A program made the position numbers and the translations under genes. Source: an uncultured Ruminococcus sp. (GTDB taxonomy: Bacteria; Bacillota; Clostridia; Oscillospirales; CAG-272). Taken from it: 13,398 nucleotides of DNA. Numbering within the stretch: position 1 is the first letter of the stretch; each line of letters opens with the position of its first letter. Location: contig CACYEW010000173.1 of the NCBI GenBank assembly GCA_902773455.1, positions 1 through 13,398 of the forward strand, in the 5' to 3' direction. Positions 7,797 through 13,398 of the stretch are shown here, one piece after another. Below the pieces are notes generated by a model that did no database searches, had not been told where the DNA came from, and worked only from the letters and a program-made list of their open reading frames with translations.

Positions 7797-8492
7797 TTAC
7801 CCGTCGTATCCGTTGCGCTTCATATGCTCCCGTATCTTTTCAAGCGCCGCCTTTTCGATACGCGATACGTACGAGCGGGATATGCCGAGCATATCGGCCG
7901 CTTCTCTCTGCGTTCTCGCTCTTTCCCTGCCTATACCGTACCGGAGCGTTATAACCTCCCGTTCGCGCGGCGAAAGCGCGGTCATGACGTACTTTACCGC
8001 GGTTTTCAGCTTCATCTTCATATCGAGATCGTCGACTATCGTATCGTCAACGGCTATGATATCGCTGTATGTGAGCGGATTGCCGTCTTTATCGGTATCT
8101 ATCGTATCGTTTACCGATACCTCGTTCTGATACTTTTTCTGTGCGCGGAACTGCATGAGTATCTCGTTTTGCAGGCATTTTGACGCGTAGGTGGCAAATC
8201 TCGCGCCGTTTTTCGGATCGAACGAATCGACGGCTTTTATCAGCCCTACCGTTCCCGTAGATATAAGATCCTCCTGATTGCCGCCCGAATAGTATTTTTT
8301 GACTATATGCGCAACGAGGCGGAGGTTATGGCGTATGAGCTTTTCTCTGGCTTTTTTGTCTCCGTTTTTCATTCTTTCAAAGCATTCCGCTTCCTCCTTT
8401 GCCGAAAGCGGCGGCGGAAAGGCGTCTCCCTCGGACACCTTCAGAAACATATACGCAAAACCGAGCAAAAGCGAAAACAGACCGTCAGTCAT
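7797..8492 (-). CDS. sigK: RNA polymerase sporulation sigma factor sigma-K (pro-sigma-K)
   Basis: This 231-residue sigma-70 family protein directs late mother-cell transcription in sporulation. Region 2 spans about 42-115 (IRHNLRLVAHIVKKYY at 53-68, EDLISTGTVGLIKAV at 74-88, FATYASKCLQNEILM at 99-113). Region 4 is about 165-225, with the helix-turn-helix TQREAADMLGISRSYVSRIE (194-213). Those wordings fit SigK better than SigE. A hydrophobic N-terminus (about residues 5-17, before AFPPPLS at 24-30) is the likely pro-sequence, removed by SpoIVFB-type proteolysis. The reading frame is complete, so no skin-type element interrupts it here. CGGAG lies 9 nt before the ATG. The gene is divergent from the ppx-like gene across 99 bp; no convincing sigma-E or sigma-A promoter was seen there. 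Confidence 0.93.
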   Translation of the reverse strand: MTDGLFSLLLGFAYMFLKVSEGDAFPPPLSAKEEAECFERMKNGDKKAREKLIRHNLRLVAHIVKKYYSGGNQEDLISTGTVGLIKAVDSFDPKNGARFATYASKCLQNEILMQFRAQKKYQNEVSVNDTIDTDKDGNPLTYSDIIAVDDTIVDDLDMKMKLKTAVKYVMTALSPREREVITLRYGIGRERARTQREAADMLGISRSYVSRIEKAALEKIREHMKRNGYDG

Positions 8493-8591
8493 ATATTTTC
8501 TCCGGAAATCAGATATTTAATATTTTCTTTACATCACCGCGCTTTAATAAGCCGTGAAAATGTATTACCATTTTGATTGTGAGGTACGATT

Positions 8592-9488
8592 ATGAAATTC
8601 GCTGTCATCGACATAGGTTCGAACACGTTAAAACTCAATATATACGACGCAACGGGCAGAAAATTCACGGAGACCGGCGCACACATTGTAAGAGCGGCCC
8701 TCGCTTCTTACAGGCTGACCGGAGCGTTATCGGATGAAGGCGTATCCGTCCTTATTAACGTTATGCGCGAACTTGTCGGCGTATGCCGTTCACAGCGCAT
8801 AAAGCGCATTTTTCCGTACGCGACCCAGAGTCTGCGCGGTATCTCAAACGCGGACGAGGTGCTTTTGCGCGTGAAAACGGAGACGGGACTTGATATAAAC
8901 GTCATATCCGGCAAAGAAGAGGCGAGGCTCGGTTTCAGAAGCTTCATTTCCGCTTTCGGTCCCGATCGCCGCGGAATGCTCTCCGATATGGGCGGCGGCT
9001 CCACCGAGCTGACCGTATTCGACGGTGTAACGGTACTGCGTTCGGCAAGTCTGCCTTTCGGTTCCCTGTCGCTTGCAAAAGAGTGCGGCGCCGGTCCGGT
9101 GCCGGACGAAGCGGCGGTCGGAAGAATAAACGGCAAGATCGAAGAAACCGTAAGATCTCTCGGCTTTTACGCCGACTGCGATACGCTTTATGCGACCGGA
9201 GGTACGATATCCGGCGCGTTCCGCCTCTGCGGAAAAGGCGACGGCGAAGATACGGTCTCCGTAAATGATCTTAAAGATCTTCTCTATGCCGCGCAAAAGG
9301 ATCCCGTTTCATACGAAAAAACGGCAAAAGAGCTTATGCCCGAGCGTTACGATTCGGTGTTTTCCGGGATCGCCGCCTATATAGCGGTGTGCGGAATTTC
9401 GGGCGTCGGAACGGTCGTACGAAGCGGCACGACGTGCCGTTACGGTTACGCTTCCGAAATTTTCGAAAAGATGTTCAGAAAATCATGA
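8592..9488 (+). CDS. Ppx/GppA-family phosphatase (exopolyphosphatase-like)
   Basis: This 298-residue protein of the ASKHA ATPase fold corresponds to the catalytic domain alone; Escherichia coli Ppx and GppA have an extra C-terminal domain that is absent. The family releases phosphate from polyphosphate or converts pppGpp to ppGpp. Motifs seen: phosphate-1 DIGSNTLKL (7-15), YATQSLR (76-82), ISGKEEARLGF (105-115, with the catalytic glutamate), phosphate-2 DMGGGSTEL (132-140) and ATGGT (201-205). Which substrate it uses cannot be decided from sequence. GTGAGG 8 nt before the ATG is the ribosome-binding site. The stop overlaps the ATG of the lipoprotein gene (ATGA), so both are co-translated. Confidence 0.87.
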   Translation: MKFAVIDIGSNTLKLNIYDATGRKFTETGAHIVRAALASYRLTGALSDEGVSVLINVMRELVGVCRSQRIKRIFPYATQSLRGISNADEVLLRVKTETGLDINVISGKEEARLGFRSFISAFGPDRRGMLSDMGGGSTELTVFDGVTVLRSASLPFGSLSLAKECGAGPVPDEAAVGRINGKIEETVRSLGFYADCDTLYATGGTISGAFRLCGKGDGEDTVSVNDLKDLLYAAQKDPVSYEKTAKELMPERYDSVFSGIAAYIAVCGISGVGTVVRSGTTCRYGYASEIFEKMFRKS

Positions 9489-10165
9489 AAAAATTCATTT
9501 GTTTATTATGTATCGCCGCCGTGCTGACTTTATCATCGTGCGGCGAGCTTGCGAAAAGCATAAATTCCATACTCGGCGTCGACGATCACGATTACGCCGC
9601 GGAAGAGGCGATCGGCAAGCCGGATCTGCAAGGCGACGCGGTCAAGGCGCTTTCCGAAACGGCGAAGGCGCTCGCATACGGCGCGGAGATAATTCCGTTT
9701 TCTTCGTTTACCGACGTTTCCGACGCATACATAGACGTGGTGCTGAATTATCTTTCCTCTGCGTATTATTCGAAATACTCGTGCGACAGGGCGCTTCTCG
9801 AACGTTTTTCGGAAGAATATCCCGAGCTGAGCCTGAGTCTGCTGATACCCGCCGGGGATTACGAAAACACGGTCTACCGCTTTTTCGGCGGCAATAAAAA
9901 AGCGGCGGTAAAATCCACCGCGATGTATTCTTATCTCGGGAAAATAGACGCTTTCATGCTCGTCGGTCAGACGCCCGTATCAGACGTTTCGGTCAGAGCG
10001 CTTTCCGCGGAGGAGACCGAAAGCACGTACAGACTTTCGGTAAGCTTTTCGCGCGACGGAAGAAATTCCGACGTTTACGAGATCATATTCAGAAAGCGCG
10101 GCGAAGACGAGGCGTATATATGGCGCTTCGTAAAATCGAACAAGGTCTATCCGCTCGGCGTCTGA
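9485..10165 (+). CDS. Small lipoprotein of unknown function
   Basis: This 226-residue protein has a type II signal peptide: MKK, a hydrophobic core FICLLCIAAVLTL and lipobox LSSC with the lipid-attached cysteine at residue 19. It should be anchored to the outer face of the membrane. The mature part is soluble, mixed alpha/beta, and contains no motif I recognise; a middle stretch around residues 75-115 is rich in Tyr and Ser. The frame is open further upstream to 9389, but that lies inside the ppx-like gene, and the ATG at 9485 overlapping its TGA is clearly the start. The gene ends directly against the stop of the convergent DUF4363 gene with no terminator visible. A link with polyphosphate or (p)ppGpp metabolism is suggested only by the coupling. 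Confidence 0.8.
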   Translation: MKKFICLLCIAAVLTLSSCGELAKSINSILGVDDHDYAAEEAIGKPDLQGDAVKALSETAKALAYGAEIIPFSSFTDVSDAYIDVVLNYLSSAYYSKYSCDRALLERFSEEYPELSLSLLIPAGDYENTVYRFFGGNKKAAVKSTAMYSYLGKIDAFMLVGQTPVSDVSVRALSAEETESTYRLSVSFSRDGRNSDVYEIIFRKRGEDEAYIWRFVKSNKVYPLGV

Positions 10166-10540
10166 TCAGAAGATGTTCTCGGCGGTCACGCCGCTGATCT
10201 GCAAAAGCCTCGTCACGGCGTATTCAAATTCGTCCGCATAGACCGTATACTGCTGAAAATCGCCTGAATAAAACGCGTTTTTCATATCCGAAAACGCGAT
10301 ATCGACTCTTTCCACCTCGCGGTGATCCATAAGATACGATATCAGCGTTTTCTTTTCTTTCCATTTCCGTTCGATCGCACGCAGCGTTTCTATGCCGTTT
10401 TGATAAGTCGCTTCTTCTTTCGGCAGCGAAGCCGAAAGAGCGAGCATTTCAGCGCAGTATCTCTGCATAAAGCCTATATAGACCGCCACGAAAGCCGCGA
10501 CCGAAAGAAGCAGGGCGACGGATATTATGAAAGATCTCAT
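10166..10540 (-). CDS. DUF4363-family single-span membrane protein
   Basis: The 124-residue protein starts with a transmembrane segment (about residues 5-25, FIISVALLLSVAAFVAVYIG). The remainder, outside the membrane, is helical with basic and acidic residues (LRAIERKWKEKKTLISYLMD). Length, layout and pairing with a DUF421 gene fit DUF4363, a family common in Clostridia and of unknown role. The ATG overlaps the stop of the DUF421 gene (ATGA), so the two proteins are probably made in fixed proportion and may interact. The last codons abut the stop of the lipoprotein gene. No enzymatic residues are visible. Confidence 0.8.
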   Translation of the reverse strand: MRSFIISVALLLSVAAFVAVYIGFMQRYCAEMLALSASLPKEEATYQNGIETLRAIERKWKEKKTLISYLMDHREVERVDIAFSDMKNAFYSGDFQQYTVYADEFEYAVTRLLQISGVTAENIF

Positions 10541-11217
10541 TTTTTAATTTTCCCTTTCGTAAGAAGTCCCGTTTCTCCGCTGTCGCCGCAGGTCATCAGG
10601 AATATATCTTCAAGCGCGGTATTCCGCGCTTTTATCTGTTTATAAAGCCACGCTCTGTCTTTGCCGAGAGCGGTCAGATTTTCATCGTTGATCTTTCCCT
10701 CAACGACTATCGCTCTCGCCATTCCGTTCTCTTTCGCACCGGCTCCGACGTCGGCTTTGGTCGAAGGCGACGCGGAGGCTTTCGGTATGACGGAGAGCTT
10801 TCCGTTTTCCTCCATTACGGCGTAGTATACGTCTCTGATATCGCCGAAGCCCTGCAGCCGCAGCTCTGATAAGAGTTCTTCTGCCGTTATCCTGACTTTG
10901 CTCATCTCGCCGATATCGAGTTTACCGCGGTTTATGAGTACGCTCGGTTTTCCGATGAATATCTTTTTGAGACGGGGACATTTCGTCACGGCAAAAGAAG
11001 CGATCACCTCGAGCGCTATGACCACCGCGACCGGCACGATGCCGTAAGAGATCGGTATATTGTCGTCGATCACCGGCTGAGCGGCTATTTCCGATAAAAG
11101 AAGCGTCGTAACGAGCTCCGACGGCTGAAGCTCGCCGATCTGTCTTTTGCCCATGAGCCGCAGTACGAGAAGCAGAAGAACGTACACGATGACCGTGCGG
11201 AAAAACATCACCGTCAA
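10537..11217 (-). CDS. DUF421 (YetF/YcaP-like) membrane protein
   Basis: This is a DUF421 protein with two or three N-terminal membrane helices and a cytoplasmic domain. Typical wording: LRLMGKRQIGELQPSELV (about 19-36), KPSVLINRGKL (about 91-101), and ITAEELLSELRLQGFGDI before YYAVMEENGKLSVI (about 110-147). The family is known in spore formers, including spore-associated YetF-type proteins, but the biochemical role is unclear. The start is uncertain. The frame opens at GTG 11226, yet this lies inside the terminator stem and touches the GGGGG site. TTG 11217 has an 8-nt spacing from GGGGG and was chosen; ATG 11208 (MFFRTVIVYV) is the alternative and fits usual family N-termini, though with longer spacing. 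The gene is followed by DUF4363 with an ATGA overlap. Confidence 0.85.
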   Translation of the reverse strand: MTVMFFRTVIVYVLLLLVLRLMGKRQIGELQPSELVTTLLLSEIAAQPVIDDNIPISYGIVPVAVVIALEVIASFAVTKCPRLKKIFIGKPSVLINRGKLDIGEMSKVRITAEELLSELRLQGFGDIRDVYYAVMEENGKLSVIPKASASPSTKADVGAGAKENGMARAIVVEGKINDENLTALGKDRAWLYKQIKARNTALEDIFLMTCGDSGETGLLTKGKIKK

Positions 11218-11253
11218 AAAGATCACCCCCGCAGATTGTTGACCGCGGGGGTG
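11216..11253 (-). terminator. Rho-independent terminator after pepD, overlapping the DUF421 start
   Basis: A perfect 9-bp stem (CACCCCCGC at 11224-11232, GCGGGGGTG at 11245-11253) has a 12-nt loop and, read on the minus strand, is followed by ATC and TTTTT; AAAAA precedes it. It begins 8 nt after the pepD stop. The 3' arm contains the GGGGGTGATC sequence that is the best ribosome-binding site for DUF421. Loop length and the 3-nt gap before the T tract make it weaker than the 6204-6242 terminator. Confidence 0.8.
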
Positions 11254-11260
11254 TTTTTAT

Positions 11261-12709
11261 TCAGTTCAGCTTCGCAAGTATCAGACAGACGAGATCGTAT
11301 ATCCGCTTTGCCGACGGTAAATTGAGCCGTTCTCTCACCGAGTGTACGTCGCAAAGCTCCGGTCCGAACGATACGCAGTCGAGGTCTTTTATCTTATCTG
11401 CGAAAAGTCCGCATTCGAGACCGCCGTGGGTGGCGGATATGACCGCTTCTTTACCGTAAAGCTCTTTGTACGCTTCAAGCGCCGTTTCACGCACGGGCGA
11501 ATGTTTTTTGTACGCCCATTCGGGATAGCTGTTTCTCGGGCTGACCGCGCCGCCGCACAGCTTCACGATAGTCTCGACCTTGTTATAAAGCTCTTCTTTT
11601 CTCGTTCTGACCGACGATCTTATGGAAAATCCGAATTTCAGCTCCGTTTCTCCGAGCTTCAGCACGCCCATATTGAGCGATGTCTCCGGCAGATCGGGGA
11701 TCTCAACGCTCATGCTCTGCACGCCCTGAGGCAGAACGAACAGGCATCCGAGAACCCTTTCCGTATCGGCGGCGTTCACCGCTCCGCCTTCGTATTTCGT
11801 TTTCTCAGCCGTGATATATACGCCGGGATCGGACGAAGAATATTCGTTTTTGAGGATCTTATCGAAATTCCCGATGAATTCTTCGAATTCCGCCGCTTCG
11901 CTCATACCGACGGCGACGACGGCCTCCGTCTTCATGGTTATGACGTTATCGAATTTGCCTCCGGACATCCCGCAAAGGCGGATTCCGAAGCGTTTCGCCG
12001 CCTCGTAAAGCGCTCTGCCTGCGATCTTATTGGAATTTCCGCGTTCTTTTACTATCTCCATACCGGAATGACCTCCGAGAAGTCCTCCGACGGTGACAAG
12101 GTAGAATGCAGAACCGTCCGGCGATTCGCGCGTTACGGGTATCCTGCAGTCGGCTCTCACGCCGCCGGCGCAGCTGACCGTGAAAACGCCCTCTTCTTCG
12201 GAATCGAGATTGAGCATACGTTTGCCTTTCAGGTTCGACGCGTCGAGCCCGTTCGCGCCGTACATTCCCGTTTCTTCATCGGTCGTGAAAAGCGCCTCTA
12301 TCGGCGGGTGGGAAAGAGTATCGTCGTCGAGAATGGCAAGTATCGACGCGATCGCAAATATGTTGTCGCCGCCGAGCGAGGTAGTCTCGGCGTAAAGCCA
12401 CGTGCCGTCGCAGCAGAGTTTAACCGGCGTGACCGACATATCGACCGGATCGTCCGGCAGTTTGGCACAGACCATATCGAGGTGACCTTGAAGAATCACC
12501 GGTTCGAGACCTTCTTTGCCTTTCGATCCCGGTTTTCTTATTATCACGTTGTTCCATTCGTCCTGTACGTAAGAAAGTCCGCGTTCTTTCGCAAATCTCA
12601 CGCACAGATCGCTTATCTGCTTCGTATTGCCGGAACCGTGCGGCACGCTTGACAGAAGCTCGAAAAATTCAAGCATCTTTTTCGGTTCGTATAAAGATGA
12701 AAACTTCAT
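11261..12709 (-). CDS. pepD: Aminoacyl-histidine dipeptidase, M20 family (PepD)
   Basis: This 482-residue cytosolic metallopeptidase probably hydrolyses Xaa-His and other dipeptides, with two metal ions at the active site. By family comparison the visible ligands and catalytic residues are H76 and D78 (GHLDMV), D115 (SLGGDN), E145-E146 (DEETGMYGANGLDAS), D169 (MLNLDSEEEG) and H456 (CDVHSVRERL). H214 in LGGHSGMEI belongs to the lid domain, and HGGLECG (428-434) is also typical. Length matches the family. One change: the usual GADNGIG reads GGDNIFAIA here. AAAGGAG lies 6 nt before the ATG. The gene follows the small membrane protein by 12 nt and is probably expressed from its promoter; a terminator follows. 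Confidence 0.93.
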   Translation of the reverse strand: MKFSSLYEPKKMLEFFELLSSVPHGSGNTKQISDLCVRFAKERGLSYVQDEWNNVIIRKPGSKGKEGLEPVILQGHLDMVCAKLPDDPVDMSVTPVKLCCDGTWLYAETTSLGGDNIFAIASILAILDDDTLSHPPIEALFTTDEETGMYGANGLDASNLKGKRMLNLDSEEEGVFTVSCAGGVRADCRIPVTRESPDGSAFYLVTVGGLLGGHSGMEIVKERGNSNKIAGRALYEAAKRFGIRLCGMSGGKFDNVITMKTEAVVAVGMSEAAEFEEFIGNFDKILKNEYSSSDPGVYITAEKTKYEGGAVNAADTERVLGCLFVLPQGVQSMSVEIPDLPETSLNMGVLKLGETELKFGFSIRSSVRTRKEELYNKVETIVKLCGGAVSPRNSYPEWAYKKHSPVRETALEAYKELYGKEAVISATHGGLECGLFADKIKDLDCVSFGPELCDVHSVRERLNLPSAKRIYDLVCLILAKLN

Positions 12710-12721
12710 GTTTTTCTCCTT

Positions 12722-13138
12722 TCAGGGCTGCAGATGCGTATTCAGATATTCTTTCAGCGCGGCGAAATTCTTTACGTTTTCATATCTGCAGTCGGGATAC
12801 GGGGTAAAGAGTTTGCCCGTATCTTTTTCTTTATTCGTATCGCGGATCTCGAGGTCGGACAAACGGAGGCGCCCGATATTCTTTATCTGATGAGTCGAAA
12901 CGTTTTCCGCGTACATCTGATCGTTTTCAAATACTATCTTCCATTTAATCGTGAGCTGAAATACGATCAGCATCGCCGCCGAAGTGACGGCTACCGTCGC
13001 CAGAACGATAAACAAGCCGACGGTCACAAGCAATCCGAAAAGCGAAAGCAGAACAAGCACCGCTCCCGTGATCGCGTAACCGATCATATTCGTCGTCTGT
13101 ACTCCCGTAACCGTTTCAAATCTGTCTTTGCCTGCCAT
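12722..13138 (-). CDS. Small two-helix membrane protein, unknown function
   Basis: The protein has 138 residues, with two adjacent hydrophobic segments (about 18-38 and 40-62) and a C-terminal cytoplasmic part of about 75 residues. That part begins IKWKIVFENDQMYAENV and could be a small beta-rich PH-like domain, though I do not recognise the family. The open frame extends upstream to 13291, but GGAGG lies 6 nt before the ATG at 13138 and a promoter lies within the longer version, so 13138 is the start. It is the first gene of a two-gene transcript with pepD, the distance being 12 nt. A functional link to the dipeptidase is not evident. Confidence 0.75.
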   Translation of the reverse strand: MAGKDRFETVTGVQTTNMIGYAITGAVLVLLSLFGLLVTVGLFIVLATVAVTSAAMLIVFQLTIKWKIVFENDQMYAENVSTHQIKNIGRLRLSDLEIRDTNKEKDTGKLFTPYPDCRYENVKNFAALKEYLNTHLQP

Positions 13139-13169
13139 ATTGAACCTCCGATTGAAGATTTTCAATGCT

Positions 13170-13197
13170 ATTATAGCAAATATCATTATTTTGTCAA
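13170..13197 (-). promoter_or_regulatory. Sigma-A promoter for the membrane protein-pepD transcript
   Basis: On the minus strand TTGACA (13197-13192) is separated by 16 nt from TATAAT (13175-13170). The expected start is close to 13163, giving a leader of about 25 nt that includes the GGAGG before the ATG at 13138. Both hexamers are perfect. Confidence 0.88.
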
Positions 13198-13258
13198 GCG
13201 GTTTTATCTCCGTTTTAAGATTTTGCGCCGATTTGACATAAAAATTTTCAAAAAGGTA

Positions 13259-13287
13259 TTGACAAAACCGCTCGTTTGTGATAGAAT
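13259..13287 (+). promoter_or_regulatory. Sigma-A promoter for tRNA-Thr
   Basis: TTGACA (13259-13264), 17 nt, TAGAAT (13282-13287); one mismatch in the -10. The expected start is near 13294, about 40 nt before the mature tRNA, so a 5' leader is removed by RNase P. More tRNA genes may follow beyond the window. Confidence 0.85.
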
Positions 13288-13332
13288 ACACACCGTCGCA
13301 GATGAATGGAACGAATTTGCGGTTACATAAAC

Positions 13333-13398
13333 GCTGGTGTGGCTCAATGGCAGAGCAGCTGATTTGTAATCAGCAGGTTGATGGTTCGACTCCGTTCA
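13333..13398 (+). tRNA. tRNA-Thr, anticodon UGU (3' end cut by window)
   Basis: The cloverleaf folds: acceptor GCTGGTG (13333-13339), D arm GCTC-AATGGCA-GAGC (13342-13356), anticodon stem GCTGA/TCAGC (13358-13362, 13370-13374) with loop TTTGTAA and anticodon TGT at 13365-13367, variable AGGTT, and T arm GATGG-TTCGACT-CCGTT, whose stem has two G-U wobbles. Only the first two bases of the 3' acceptor strand (CA) are inside the window; CACCAGC would be expected. Confidence 0.93.

Noticed and set aside
7797..8492. A skin-like prophage interruption of sigK
   Set aside because: The frame is continuous from the pro-sequence to region 4, so no insertion is present in this copy.
8493..8591. Sigma-E promoter for sigK or sigma-A promoter for the ppx-like gene
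   Set aside because: A minus-strand AATACATT near 8556 resembles a sigma-E -10, but no acceptable -35 stands at the right distance; for the plus strand no hexamer pair with 16-18 nt spacing was convincing.
11342..12652. Long plus-strand open frame (436 codons) opposite pepD
   Set aside because: It lies wholly antisense to a clear PepD with all its metal ligands, its translation is rich in Arg, Phe and Tyr with no motif, and it has no good ribosome-binding site. It is a by-product of codon bias.
13233..13238. A second plus-strand TTGACA ahead of the tRNA promoter
   Set aside because: Seventeen nt downstream there is no -10-like hexamer, whereas the TTGACA at 13259 has TAGAAT at the correct distance.
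12734..13330. Plus-strand open frame of 198 codons at the right edge
   Set aside because: It covers the small membrane protein, two promoters and the tRNA promoter region, and the translation is low-complexity basic.

Overview
The window looks like chromosomal DNA from a spore-forming member of the Bacillota, probably an uncultured gut-type Clostridia. The evidence is an intact pro-sigma-K gene, a SipL/DUF3794-like spore morphogenesis protein, a DUF421/DUF4363 pair, Bacillota-type Shine-Dalgarno sites (AGGAGG-like) and TTGACA/TATAAT promoters. GC content is moderate. Naming a genus from the sequence alone is not justified. Coding is dense, most genes are on the minus strand, and no gene-free stretch exceeds 300 bases.

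Region 1 (1-6176, minus strand) is the most interesting part. It is one tight operon read from right to left: a TerB_N/TerB_C domain protein, a DUF2791/BrxD-like P-loop ATPase, an Lhr-like superfamily 2 helicase (BrxHI-like), and the N-terminal part of an AddB-like nuclease/helicase subunit that runs off the left edge. Spacings are 3 nt, 11 nt and a 4-nt ATGA overlap. In front of it are a fully consensus sigma-A promoter (TTGACA, 17 nt, TATAAT) and, 9 nt farther upstream, a palindrome that matches 13 of 14 positions of the Bacillota LexA/DinR box. I infer a DNA-end processing, repair or defence module that may be SOS-induced. The BrxD and BrxHI relatives recall BREX type 2, but no PglX methylase, PglZ or BrxC/PglY is present.

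Region 2 (6204-8492, minus strand) is sporulation: sigK followed after 54 nt by the SipL-like gene, which starts at TTG and ends in a strong rho-independent terminator that insulates region 1.

Region 3 (8592-10165, plus strand) holds a Ppx/GppA-family phosphatase translationally coupled (ATGA) to a small unknown lipoprotein. It converges with region 4 with no spacer: the two stop codons together form TGATCA.

Region 4 (10166-13138, minus strand) contains, in reading order, a small two-helix membrane protein with its own promoter, the dipeptidase PepD, a terminator hairpin, and a DUF421-DUF4363 membrane pair. The 3' arm of that hairpin contains the Shine-Dalgarno of the DUF421 gene. At the right edge, a divergent promoter drives a tRNA-Thr(UGU) cut off by the window end.
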